A stretch of 64,000 nucleotides of DNA from Enterobacter sp. SA187 (lineage in GTDB: Bacteria; Pseudomonadota; Gammaproteobacteria; Enterobacterales; Enterobacteriaceae). The stretch lies in the NCBI RefSeq assembly GCF_001888805.2, contig NZ_CP019113.1, positions 3,968,001 through 4,032,000 of the forward strand, given 5' to 3'. Below the pieces are notes generated by a model, which did not search any database, was not told the DNA's origin, and saw only the letters and a list, made by a program, of their open reading frames with translations. Every line of letters begins with the position of its first letter. Positions within the stretch are counted from its first letter, which is position 1. The translations under genes and the position numbers were made by a program. Below are positions 26,328 through 34,255 of the stretch, piece after piece.

Positions 26328-27550
26328 GCCGAGATATTATCGGCCCACTCAATCGACTGCTGCATCGCCCCGATAACCGTCGCCTGATCCAGCTTAAAGC
26401 TGTCCAGCAGCGCGCCGGCGTTATCCCAGTCCTGTTCCTCGTAAAGACGGGCCAGCGTCAGGAATTGCCAGATCACCCCTTCGTGCTTCGTTAACGCGTT
26501 CATGACGTTCTCCGGCAGCAGAATTTGCCGGAACAGATCTTCCATGGAAATGCCCAGAATGGTGTCGAGCAGCGAGAACAGGCCGCAGAAAAAGGCATCG
26601 CCCGAAAGCCGCGCGTTGCCGGTTTCTTTCGCCATCAGTTCACAGAACATGCCGCGCACCAGGCTCATATGATAGAGCTGGTCGGTTTTCACATCCGCCA
26701 TATTGGTCAGGCAGGAAATGGAGACAAAGCGCCGCACTTCGTTAATGCCTAAATAAAGCAGCGTATCCCTGAGGGTGGCGTTTTTACCCAGTACAATGCC
26801 GCGGTTTTTAAACAGCACATTTTTGGTGTAACGCATCAGGGTATAGGAGAGGGTCAAATCACGCTTGAGGTAATTCTCAACTTTGAACATATCAGGATTA
26901 GGGGTGTTCACTTCCTGAATAAGCTGAAGCTGTAATACCTTACCGGGGGCCAGGCGCTTGTTTTTGATAATTTCCGGCTTACTGTAGAAATAACCCTGAT
27001 ATAAGTGAAAACCGAAGGCTTTGTAGCGTTCAAATTCCTCGGCGGTTTCGACTTTTTCCGCCAGCAATTTTACCTTACTGAGGTGTTTCTTATGCTGGTT
27101 GATGTACTGGGTAATTTCTTCAAAGGAGTAAGCGCGGATGTCGAACTTCACAATGCTGATGTACGGCATAAAGCGTTCCCAGCCGTTCTCCAGCGTAAAG
27201 TCATCCAGCGCAATCTTGAAGCCCCAGCCAAACAGACGACGCACCGCGTCAAAGAGCTCATCGGTGGGTTTTGCCGTTTCGAGGATTTCGATCACCACTT
27301 TGTCATGAGGCAGCGTATCCGCAAAGCCCTGGACGATCATCTCCGGCGGGAAATTGATAAAACAGTTATTATTGCCGACCAGCTTGGGTAGTGAGGTCGA
27401 GAGAAACAGATCGGAGATGATCTGTCTGGTGGCGTATTCCGGCGAGACATCCGGAAACCGATTCGTCATGCCGTCGCGAAAGAGCAACTCATAGGCGACC
27501 GTCGACATGTTCTTGTCAAATACCGGTTGCCGGGCGATGAATGAATACAT
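26324..27550 (-). CDS. EAL-HDOD (YuxH/CdgJ-type) protein
   Basis: The 408-residue cytoplasmic protein has an N-terminal EAL-like domain (about 1-200) and a C-terminal HDOD domain (about 205-400). The EAL domain is degenerate: the motif reads Y-E-L-L in AYELLFRDG, and ILETAKP and ALDDF remain, while other metal ligands differ. Such YuxH-type proteins usually do not cleave c-di-GMP and act as signalling or regulatory adaptors, for example on motility in Vibrio (CdgJ). Start 27550 has GGAGG. E. coli K-12 has yeiS-preTA in this place. Confidence 0.85.
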   Translation of the reverse strand: MYSFIARQPVFDKNMSTVAYELLFRDGMTNRFPDVSPEYATRQIISDLFLSTSLPKLVGNNNCFINFPPEMIVQGFADTLPHDKVVIEILETAKPTDELFDAVRRLFGWGFKIALDDFTLENGWERFMPYISIVKFDIRAYSFEEITQYINQHKKHLSKVKLLAEKVETAEEFERYKAFGFHLYQGYFYSKPEIIKNKRLAPGKVLQLQLIQEVNTPNPDMFKVENYLKRDLTLSYTLMRYTKNVLFKNRGIVLGKNATLRDTLLYLGINEVRRFVSISCLTNMADVKTDQLYHMSLVRGMFCELMAKETGNARLSGDAFFCGLFSLLDTILGISMEDLFRQILLPENVMNALTKHEGVIWQFLTLARLYEEQDWDNAGALLDSFKLDQATVIGAMQQSIEWADNISA

Positions 27551-27794
27551 GAGATTGCCTCCATGGCGTATACGCATTGACGGAAATGAATGTCGCGATC
27601 CGCCCTCTTAAAACCTGTTTTATCTTATACCATGATTTGGCAATTTATTCCCGGCACGCACGGTGACCAGCTTTAATAGTAATAGCATAGTCTGGCAGCT
27701 TTAAACGCGCCTCGTTAAACATCTCACCTATACTGATGGCAGGATTTACAAAACATGACGAATTAGTACGTTTTCCATTTTGCATGGAGAGGCT

Positions 27795-28316
27795 ATGAAA
27801 ATCAGGTCATCATCTTCCACACCCCCTTCCCATTCACAACCCGTATCGGAAAATGCGTTCTGGCTGAATTTTGAAGCGAATGCCCGACGCTACGGCTTTT
27901 TTCTGCTGCTGTTAATCGTCATCGCGGCGCTGTGCGGCGCGTTTTCTAAGGGCTGGCTCAGCCACCAGCAACGTACCACGGCGGACGGCGGCCTGACGCT
28001 GGAGTATGAGCGCTTTAACCGGCTGATGAGCGATGCGGAAATGAAAATTGTCGTCCATGCAGGCACCCGTAAAGAGGTCACTGTGGTGCTGGGAGGGGAT
28101 TTTATGGAAACCTTCCAGATTACCACCCTCCAGCCGCAGCCCGATCGTATGCAGGCGCAGAACAACCGGCTGGTGCTGAGCTGGTCACGCGACGCGCTTC
28201 CGGCAGACCATGCCATCTGGCTGGGCGTGCAGCCTTTGCAGTGGGGCCAAAGCCAAAGCACGGTAGCTGTGGATCAGGGGCCCTCTCTCCCCTTCTGGCA
28301 ATTTATTTACCCGTAG
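27795..28316 (+). CDS. Uncharacterised single-span membrane protein
   Basis: The 173-residue protein is not recognised as a named family. A serine- and proline-rich cytoplasmic N-terminus of about 30 residues is followed by one transmembrane helix (YGFFLLLLIVIAALCGAFS) and a soluble domain of about 115 residues rich in beta strands, presumably periplasmic. The start at 27795 (MKIRSSSSTP) has a GGAGAGG site; an upstream ATG at 27780 lacks one. It ends nine bases before the DUF421 gene, so the two form an operon and the proteins may act together. Confidence 0.8.
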   Translation: MKIRSSSSTPPSHSQPVSENAFWLNFEANARRYGFFLLLLIVIAALCGAFSKGWLSHQQRTTADGGLTLEYERFNRLMSDAEMKIVVHAGTRKEVTVVLGGDFMETFQITTLQPQPDRMQAQNNRLVLSWSRDALPADHAIWLGVQPLQWGQSQSTVAVDQGPSLPFWQFIYP

Positions 28317-28325
28317 GAGCTTGTC

Positions 28326-28778
28326 ATGGATATGGTTTTAAGAGCGATTGCTATCTATCTGATCCTGGTGGTGGTCTTCAAGATCGCCGGACGGCGGGCG
28401 CTGCTGCAAATGACCTCGTTTGATTTGATTTTACTGCTCATCATCAGCGAAGCGACCCAGCAGGCGCTGCTCGGTAATGACTTTTCCGTGACTGGGGCGG
28501 CCCTGACCATCATTACGCTGGTGGTGGTGGACATTCTGTTTGGCTTACTGAAAAAATATCTGCCGTCCGTGGAAGCGGCTATTGACGGTACGCCGGTGAT
28601 CCTCGTCGAAAACGGGCGACTGCTGGAAGCGAAAATGAAGAAAGCAGATATTTCCTGTGCTGATATTATAGTGTCCGCCCGCAATAACCACGGCATTGAT
28701 AAGTTGTCGGATATTAAATTCGCTATTCTTGAACAAAACGGGCACATCTCGATTATTCCGCTGTCAGAGTCTTCATAA
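28326..28778 (+). CDS. DUF421 (YetF-like) membrane protein
   Basis: The 150-residue protein starts with two to three transmembrane helices (about 1-75) and ends with a soluble DUF421 domain (about 78-145). The family hallmark is GRRALLQMTSFDLILLLIISEATQQALLG. Members such as Bacillus YetF/YdfS are linked to spore or membrane physiology, but the biochemical role is unknown. It lies in an operon with the preceding single-span protein and carries an AGGAG site. Confidence 0.85.
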   Translation: MDMVLRAIAIYLILVVVFKIAGRRALLQMTSFDLILLLIISEATQQALLGNDFSVTGAALTIITLVVVDILFGLLKKYLPSVEAAIDGTPVILVENGRLLEAKMKKADISCADIIVSARNNHGIDKLSDIKFAILEQNGHISIIPLSESS

Positions 28779-28794
28779 AGGCCGACAGGCACAT

Positions 28795-28811
28795 CTTAAG
28801 GTTACCTTAAG
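28795..28811 (+). promoter_or_regulatory. Perfect PmrA (BasR) box
   Basis: CTTAAG, five bases (GTTAC), then CTTAAG: this matches the established PmrA box YTTAAK-N5-YTTAAK exactly. A -10 element TATACT follows at 28823-28828, eleven bases after the box, so the box covers the -35 position as in known PmrA-activated promoters. The next gene begins at 28882. Confidence 0.72.
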
Positions 28812-28881
28812 CTGATAAGCACTATACTTACTGAGGCTTTAACATTATTTTTACACTGAGCCAGCAAGAAGGGGCCTCACC

Positions 28882-29088
28882 ATTGACAGAATAGCCAAAA
28901 TCGCACTGCGTCGCCGGGGCATTGGCGTAAGAGAAAAAATTGTTCGCTATCGCGGTCAGTCGGTCTTATTCCGGCTGAACGGCGAGGCGTATGATGTGTA
29001 TACCAACGAAGAAAAGATCGCTTCTCTTGAAACCAATAATATTAACGAAGCCATCCAGCTGTATAAAATTTTAGAAGCGAAACATTAA
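28882..29088 (+). CDS. 68-residue protein with apparent AUU start
   Basis: A clean reading frame encodes a basic protein with internal pattern IALRRRGIGVREKI near the start and an acidic C-terminal half ending EAKH. No ATG, GTG or TTG is available in frame between the upstream stop and residue 40 or so, but an ATT at 28882 lies seven bases after the strong Shine-Dalgarno AAGGGG. AUU initiation is known for infC and pcnB. I do not recognise the family. A perfect PmrA box and -10 element precede it and a terminator follows, so it looks like a single-gene unit induced by PmrA. Confidence 0.62.
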   Translation: MDRIAKIALRRRGIGVREKIVRYRGQSVLFRLNGEAYDVYTNEEKIASLETNNINEAIQLYKILEAKH

Positions 29089-29132
29089 GTTGCCGGGTGG
29101 CGGTTAATTGCAGGCCCGGCAAACAGAGCCAT

Positions 29133-29161
29133 AAAAAAACCCACGCTAACGTGGGTTTTTT
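29133..29161. terminator. Bidirectional terminator before mglC
   Basis: ACCCACG pairs with CGTGGGT around loop CTAA, with A and T runs on both sides. It can end both the 68-residue gene and the mgl operon. Confidence 0.9.
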
Positions 29162-29175
29162 GTTTAAGCCGGTAC

Positions 29176-30186
29176 TTATTTTTTGCGCGCGTACTTCAGG
29201 GAGTCCAGCGCCACGGCGAAGATGATGATGCCGCCTTTAATAATGTACTGCCAGTACGGGTTCACGCCGATATAGGTCAGGCCATAGTTGATGACGGTAA
29301 AGATGATCACACCGGTCACCACGCCAAACACCGTACCCACGCCGCCGCTGAAGGAGACGCCGCCCACCACGCAGGCTGCGATGGCGTCCAGCTCATACAT
29401 AAAGCCGAGGTTGTTGGTTGCAGAGCCGATACGCCCCGCTTCCAGCATCCCGCCGAAGGCGTAGAACACGCCGGACAGGGCATAGATCATCAGCAGGTTC
29501 AGCGCCACGTTCACGCCGGAGACTTTTGCCGCTTCCGGGTTGCCGCCGATAGCAAAAATGTTTTTGCCGAAGCGGGTTTTGTTCCACAGCACCCAGACGA
29601 AGGCCACGGCGATCAGCGCGTAGAAGGTGATGTAGGACAGACGGAAGGTGCCGAGCGCCACAAAGCCCTGGGTAAAGGTCGAGAAGCCGCTGTCAAAGCC
29701 GGAAATCGGCGACGCGCCCACGAAGTCGTAGTACAGGGAGTTGATGCCGTACACGATGATCATGGTGCCGAGGGTGGTGATAAACGGCGTTACGTTCAGG
29801 TACGCAATGATAATGCCGTTGATAAGGCCGATGATCGCGCCAATCACGCAGACGATAGCCACAACAGCAATAATCGGCATGGTCGCCATTTCCGGGAACA
29901 CCTTGTTGGCGTTCTCCATCGACTGCAACAGCGTCGCCGCGACCACCGCCGCCAGACCGACCTGACGACCAGCCGACAGGTCAGTACCCTGGGTGACGAT
30001 CAGCCCTGCCACGCCCAGCGCGATGATAATACGCACTGAGGACTGGGTAAGAATGTTACTTAAGTTCAGCAGGCTTAAGAAGGTTGGATCCTGGAAAATA
30101 ATAATGGCCAGTAACACTAAAAGAACGACGTAAATACCGCCCTCTTTCAGATAAGTGAGAAAGCTTTTTTTATTTAACGCACTCAT
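29176..30186 (-). CDS. mglC: Galactose/methyl-galactoside ABC permease MglC
   Basis: MglC is the 336-residue membrane subunit, the same length as in E. coli, with about ten transmembrane segments of the BPD_transp_2 (ribose/xylose type) fold. The hallmark loop GGNPEAAKVSGVNV is present. It forms a dimer channel with MglA and imports D-galactose and beta-methylgalactosides delivered by MglB. The gene starts 15 bases after mglA. Confidence 0.97.
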   Translation of the reverse strand: MSALNKKSFLTYLKEGGIYVVLLVLLAIIIFQDPTFLSLLNLSNILTQSSVRIIIALGVAGLIVTQGTDLSAGRQVGLAAVVAATLLQSMENANKVFPEMATMPIIAVVAIVCVIGAIIGLINGIIIAYLNVTPFITTLGTMIIVYGINSLYYDFVGASPISGFDSGFSTFTQGFVALGTFRLSYITFYALIAVAFVWVLWNKTRFGKNIFAIGGNPEAAKVSGVNVALNLLMIYALSGVFYAFGGMLEAGRIGSATNNLGFMYELDAIAACVVGGVSFSGGVGTVFGVVTGVIIFTVINYGLTYIGVNPYWQYIIKGGIIIFAVALDSLKYARKK

Positions 30187-30201
30187 GAGGAGCCCCTGAT
30201 C

Positions 30202-31722
30202 TTAAAGGTGCAAAGACGCAAGACGCAAAATTTCGTTTTGCGTTGTCGTTTTAGTGTCAACAATTCCGGAAACGAGGCCATTGCTCATTACCAGAATACG
30301 GTCAGTGATCCCTAACAATTCCGGCATTTCAGACGAAATGATAATGATCCCTTTGCCTTTCTTAGCCAGCTCTGCAATCAACTGGTAAATTTCAAATTTC
30401 GCACCTACGTCGATACCGCGCGTCGGTTCATCGAGCATCAGGATTTCCGGCTGGGTCAGCAACCAGCGGCCGATAATGACTTTCTGCTGGTTACCACCGG
30501 AGAGGGAACCAATCTGCGTGCGATGACCCGGCGTTTTAACGCGCATGGCGTCAATTACCCACTGGGTATCGCTCTTCATGCGGGAGTTATCCAGCAGACC
30601 GACTTTGTTTTTGTAGTTCTGAATATTGGAAATAAGTGAGTTAAATCCAATGTCCAGATAGGCGTAAATGCCCGTTGAGCGGCGCTCTTCCGTCACCAGC
30701 GCAAAGCCGTTATTAATGGCTTCGTTAGCGGTGTGGTTATTAATCGGCTTATCGTGCAGCTTAATGGTACCGGATGATTTTTCGCGGATACCAAACAGGG
30801 TTTCCACAATATCGGTACGCTTCGCCCCCACCAGCCCGGCAATACCGAGGATTTCGCCTTTACGCAGATCGAAAGAGACATCGCGAATGGAAGGCTGCCG
30901 CAGTGAGGTCAGGTTGCGCACTTCCAGAATGGTTTCGCCAGGGACGTTTTGTTTGTCCGGGAAACGCTGGTTCAGCGAGCGGCCCACCATCATGGCGATG
31001 ATCTTGTCCATATCCAGCCCTTCCAGCGGCTGGGTGGCAATCCACTGTCCGTCGCGCAGAATGGTGATTTCATCACACAGCTGGAAGATCTCTTCCATTT
31101 TGTGCGAGATATAGACGATGCCGCAGCCGCGATCTTTCAGCTTGCGGATAATTTTGAACAGATGATTAACTTCTTTTTCCGTCAGCGATGAGGTCGGTTC
31201 ATCCATGATGACGATTTTGGCGTCATAGGAGAACGCTTTAGCGATCTCAATCATCTGCATTTGCGAAACAGATAAGGTACCGACGCGCGCTTTCGGGTCA
31301 ATATCAATATCCAGTTCGTCGAAAATATCTTTGGTGTCTTTATACATTTTGTCCTGATCGACAAACACGCCTTTGGTGGGATAACGCCCCAGCCACATGT
31401 TGTCCATTACAGAACGCTGTAATACCAGGTTTAATTCCTGGTGAACCATAGAGATACCGTTTTCCAGTGCTTCTTTAGTTGAATGGAAATCGATCTCTTT
31501 CCCCTGAAAAAGAATGCTGCCGGAATCTTTTTGATAGATCCCAAAAAGGCATTTTAACAATGTGGATTTGCCCGCCCCGTTCTCACCCATTAATGCATGG
31601 ATGGAATGTGGACGAACTTTTAAATTCACATTATCGAGCGCCTTAACGCCAGGAAACGACTTGTTGATACCGCTCATTTCCAACAAGAATTCGCCTGACG
31701 ACTGAGTAGTATTGCTGACCAT
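30202..31722 (-). CDS. mglA: Galactose/methyl-galactoside ABC ATPase MglA
   Basis: The 506-residue double-domain ATPase is equal in length to E. coli MglA. Domain one (about 12-245) has Walker A GENGAGKST and signature LSVSQMQM. Domain two (about 255-500) has the altered Walker A GLVGAKRTD, typical of the degenerate second half in this family, with LSGGNQQKV. Start 31722 (MVSNTTQSSG) has AAGG; the open frame to 31746 is rejected. Confidence 0.97.
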   Translation of the reverse strand: MVSNTTQSSGEFLLEMSGINKSFPGVKALDNVNLKVRPHSIHALMGENGAGKSTLLKCLFGIYQKDSGSILFQGKEIDFHSTKEALENGISMVHQELNLVLQRSVMDNMWLGRYPTKGVFVDQDKMYKDTKDIFDELDIDIDPKARVGTLSVSQMQMIEIAKAFSYDAKIVIMDEPTSSLTEKEVNHLFKIIRKLKDRGCGIVYISHKMEEIFQLCDEITILRDGQWIATQPLEGLDMDKIIAMMVGRSLNQRFPDKQNVPGETILEVRNLTSLRQPSIRDVSFDLRKGEILGIAGLVGAKRTDIVETLFGIREKSSGTIKLHDKPINNHTANEAINNGFALVTEERRSTGIYAYLDIGFNSLISNIQNYKNKVGLLDNSRMKSDTQWVIDAMRVKTPGHRTQIGSLSGGNQQKVIIGRWLLTQPEILMLDEPTRGIDVGAKFEIYQLIAELAKKGKGIIIISSEMPELLGITDRILVMSNGLVSGIVDTKTTTQNEILRLASLHL

Positions 31723-31760
31723 ATTTATACCTTGTTGGCCTGGCACATCGCGTTATAAAA

Positions 31761-31780
31761 GGGCGCAAATTAATGCGCCC
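31761..31780 (-). other. mglB-mglA intercistronic hairpin
   Basis: GGGCGCA pairs with TGCGCCC around AATTAA, between mglB and mglA. Hairpins placed like this commonly stabilise the upstream transcript and reduce downstream reading, consistent with more binding protein than ATPase. Confidence 0.65.
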
Positions 31781-31792
31781 AGTGGAACCTTC

Positions 31793-32791
31793 TTATTTGT
31801 TGCTGAACTGAGAGAGGTTTTCTTTATCAACACCAACGTAAGGAATACGGACAACTTTATTGTCGAGTTTCCAGTTGGTGCCGGCAGTGGCTTCTTTACC
31901 GTCGGCCAGGTTTTTCGCCAGATCGAAGGTGGCTTTCGCCTGGTTGTTGGCATCGTTCAGAACGGTACCGGCCAGCGCGCCAGATTTAACCAGTGCCAGC
32001 GCTTCTGGCAGGGCATCCACGCCAAATACCGGCACTGCTGATTTGTTGTGGGCTTTCAGCGCTTCTACCGCGCCCATTGCCATCGCATCGTTGTTGGCGA
32101 TAACCACTTCGATTTTGTTAGCGTTCGGGCCAGAGAGCCACGCGTCCATTTTGTCTTTCGCCATTGCGGTATCCCACATGGCGGTATCCATTTGCAGCTG
32201 CTGGGTTTTGATGCCCTTGTCATTCAGCTCTTTGATAACGTAAGTGGTACGTGCTTCAGCATCCGGGTGGCCCGGCTCGCCTTTCAGCAGCACGAACTGG
32301 ATCTGGCCGTCTTTGTTCAGATCCCAGCCCTGGTTAGCCGCCCAGTGTTTGGCAATCAGATCGCCCTGGATAATACCGGACTCTTTAGAGTCAGTACCGA
32401 CGTAATAAGCTTTGTCGTAGCTGTCCAGCGCTTTACGTGAAGGTTCTTTGTTGTAGAAAACGATAGGAACGTTTTGACCACGTGCTTTTTCGATAACCGT
32501 GCCCGCCGCTGCCGGGTCAACCAGGTTAATAGCCAGGGCTTTCACGCCTTTTGCCAGCAGAACGTCGATCTGGTCGTTCTGTTTGGACTGGTCGTTCTGC
32601 GAGTCGTTCATCAGCAGTTCAACGCCCTGCGCTTCTTTAGCATCTTTCTCAATTGCTTTACGTACAACAGACATGAAGTTGTCGTCGTATTTATAAATGG
32701 TCACACCAATGCGGGTATCCGCAGCATTTGCAGCCGCGCCAAAAAGCATGCTTGCCATAACAGCAGACAGAGTCAAAACCTTCTTATTCAT
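31793..32791 (-). CDS. mglB: Galactose/glucose-binding protein MglB
   Basis: The 332-residue periplasmic binding protein has the same length as in E. coli. The signal peptide ends near NAA-ADTR (about residue 23). A peripla_BP_4 fold follows, with a Ca-binding loop in DLNKDGQIQ near residues 157-165. It binds D-galactose and D-glucose and, with Trg, serves chemotaxis. The Shine-Dalgarno GGAG is clear, and the gene is first in the mglBAC operon behind a CRP and GalS controlled promoter. Confidence 0.98.
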   Translation of the reverse strand: MNKKVLTLSAVMASMLFGAAANAADTRIGVTIYKYDDNFMSVVRKAIEKDAKEAQGVELLMNDSQNDQSKQNDQIDVLLAKGVKALAINLVDPAAAGTVIEKARGQNVPIVFYNKEPSRKALDSYDKAYYVGTDSKESGIIQGDLIAKHWAANQGWDLNKDGQIQFVLLKGEPGHPDAEARTTYVIKELNDKGIKTQQLQMDTAMWDTAMAKDKMDAWLSGPNANKIEVVIANNDAMAMGAVEALKAHNKSAVPVFGVDALPEALALVKSGALAGTVLNDANNQAKATFDLAKNLADGKEATAGTNWKLDNKVVRIPYVGVDKENLSQFSNK

Positions 32792-33032
32792 GGTATCTCC
32801 GGGTTTATGCAGGGTAGTTCTTGTGAATAATGATCGGCAGGACAGCAGGTTGGTGAAACGTTACTGTCGCCGAAGGTCACTTAAAATTATTTTCTTCCGT
32901 GTTCGGTAACGCTCCAGAATTCGAACGGTTCGTCGTTTTGGGGCCACGGTACGACGAATTAGCTTCATTACCGTTACATGATGTTTCAGCCCCTGGAACG
33001 CTGACATCATAGACATGGCGATGTTAAGATAC

Positions 33033-33048
33033 TGTGAATTTACTCACA
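33033..33048 (-). promoter_or_regulatory. CRP site of the mgl promoter
   Basis: TGTGA and TCACA surround a six-base spacer, full consensus. On the minus strand a TATGAT -10 element at 33011-33006 puts the CRP centre near -41.5, as known for E. coli mglB. Confidence 0.85.
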
Positions 33049-33051
33049 GAT

Positions 33052-33065
33052 TGAAAACGGTTACA
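33052..33065 (-). promoter_or_regulatory. GalS/GalR operator of the mgl operon
   Basis: Read on the minus strand, TGTAACCGTTTTCA fits the GalR/GalS consensus (GTGNAANCGNTTNCAC type) and lies directly upstream of the CRP site, matching the E. coli mgl arrangement. Confidence 0.78.
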
Positions 33066-33075
33066 TACAACATCG

Positions 33076-34101
33076 TTATAAGTTAGTGATCGGCGACACA
33101 GTTTGCCGCACCGCCACGGAATGACGGCGTACCAGCGTGGGCATAAAGCAATGAGAATCAGCAGGATCCAGCATTCCCGCCGCGCCCTGCAGGGCCAGCT
33201 CCGTCGCCAGTTTCGCCATAGAGGCTATCGGATAACGCACCGTGGTGAGCTGCGGATCGGTGTAGCGGGCAATGGGAATATCATCGAAGCCAATGAGTGA
33301 TAAATGCTGCGGCACCGCAATGCCATTATCTTTCAGCGCCGTCAGCGCCCCGGCGGCCATGCTGTCGTTATAGGCAAAAACGGCGGTGAGTTGCAGGTTG
33401 CGGCCCAGCAGTTCCACCATCGCCGCCTCCCCGCCCTGCATGTCCGGCTCGCCGGTGCCGATCCAGTTCTCCGGGGCCACAATCCCCTGCTCTGCCAGCG
33501 CCCGCTGCCAGCCTTCACGACGTAAGTCGTTGTCTTCAATCTGATGTCTGGACGCCAGATAGCCGATGCGCTGATGACCCTGGCTCAGCATCATGCGCGT
33601 GGCCATCATCGCCCCGCTGACGTTATCCAGCGCCACGCAGCGATGGGCATAGCCCGGCACCACGCGGTTGATTAATACCATACCGGGGATCTGCTCCATA
33701 AAACCGGCCAGCTCTTCATCACTTAAGGCTTTTGAGTGCACAATCAGGGCGTTACAGCGCTGACGTATCAGCACCTCAATGGCATGACGCTCTTTTTCAG
33801 CTTCATGATAACTGTTGCCGATCAGCACATATTTTTGATGCTGTTGGGCGACCATATCCACCGCTTTGACCAGCGCGCCGAAGAAGGCATCGGAGACATC
33901 CATCACCACCACGCCAATGGTATCGCTGACCTGCGTCGCCAGCGCCTGGGCGTTGGCATTCGGGCGATAGCCCAGCTGCGCCACGGCTTTCATGACGGTT
34001 TCACGCGTATCAGGGCTGACCAGCGCGCTGTTATTCAGCACACGGGAAACCGTCGCGACGGAAACGGCCGCAAGGCGGGCCACGTCACGAATGGTGATCA
34101 T
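33076..34101 (-). CDS. galS: Galactose isorepressor GalS
   Basis: GalS is a 341-residue LacI-family repressor (E. coli 346). The N-terminal helix-turn-helix IRDVARLAAVSVATVSRVLNN covers residues 3-23, and a peripla_BP-type inducer domain follows. It represses mglBAC and itself, with galactose as inducer. The C-terminus is about five residues shorter than in E. coli. It precedes the mgl operon in the same orientation, with its own promoter sites at 34191-34224. Confidence 0.96.
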   Translation of the reverse strand: MITIRDVARLAAVSVATVSRVLNNSALVSPDTRETVMKAVAQLGYRPNANAQALATQVSDTIGVVVMDVSDAFFGALVKAVDMVAQQHQKYVLIGNSYHEAEKERHAIEVLIRQRCNALIVHSKALSDEELAGFMEQIPGMVLINRVVPGYAHRCVALDNVSGAMMATRMMLSQGHQRIGYLASRHQIEDNDLRREGWQRALAEQGIVAPENWIGTGEPDMQGGEAAMVELLGRNLQLTAVFAYNDSMAAGALTALKDNGIAVPQHLSLIGFDDIPIARYTDPQLTTVRYPIASMAKLATELALQGAAGMLDPADSHCFMPTLVRRHSVAVRQTVSPITNL

Positions 34102-34190
34102 AGATATTTTCCTTTCTCAGGTTGCAACAGCTCACAGACACCCCCTGTGTTAAGCAAGGGGGTATTCTGTCAGGCAGAGCGGACAACCAG

Positions 34191-34206
34191 CGTGAAGGAC
34201 ATCACA
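34191..34206 (-). promoter_or_regulatory. CRP-like site of the galS promoter
   Basis: Read on the minus strand, TGTGA, six bases, TCACG: one mismatch to consensus. Placement next to a GalS operator repeats the mgl arrangement. Confidence 0.65.
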
Positions 34207-34210
34207 CAGA

Positions 34211-34224
34211 TGGAAACGGTTACA
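34211..34224 (-). promoter_or_regulatory. GalS autoregulatory operator
   Basis: On the minus strand the sequence reads TGTAACCGTTTCCA, matching the mgl operator except at one position. It lies upstream of the CRP-like site and fits autoregulation of galS. Confidence 0.75.
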
Positions 34225-34255
34225 TCCGTTTTGTTAATGATTGTGATCCAGATCG

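Noticed and set aside
26324..29088. Genomic island or prophage remnant
   Set aside because: No integrase, tRNA target, direct repeats or transposase were seen at the edges; the block looks like ordinary gene content difference.
28882..29088. PmrR, the PmrA-induced inhibitor of LpxT
   Set aside because: PmrR is about 30 residues and hydrophobic with one membrane helix; this product is 68 residues, charged and soluble-looking.
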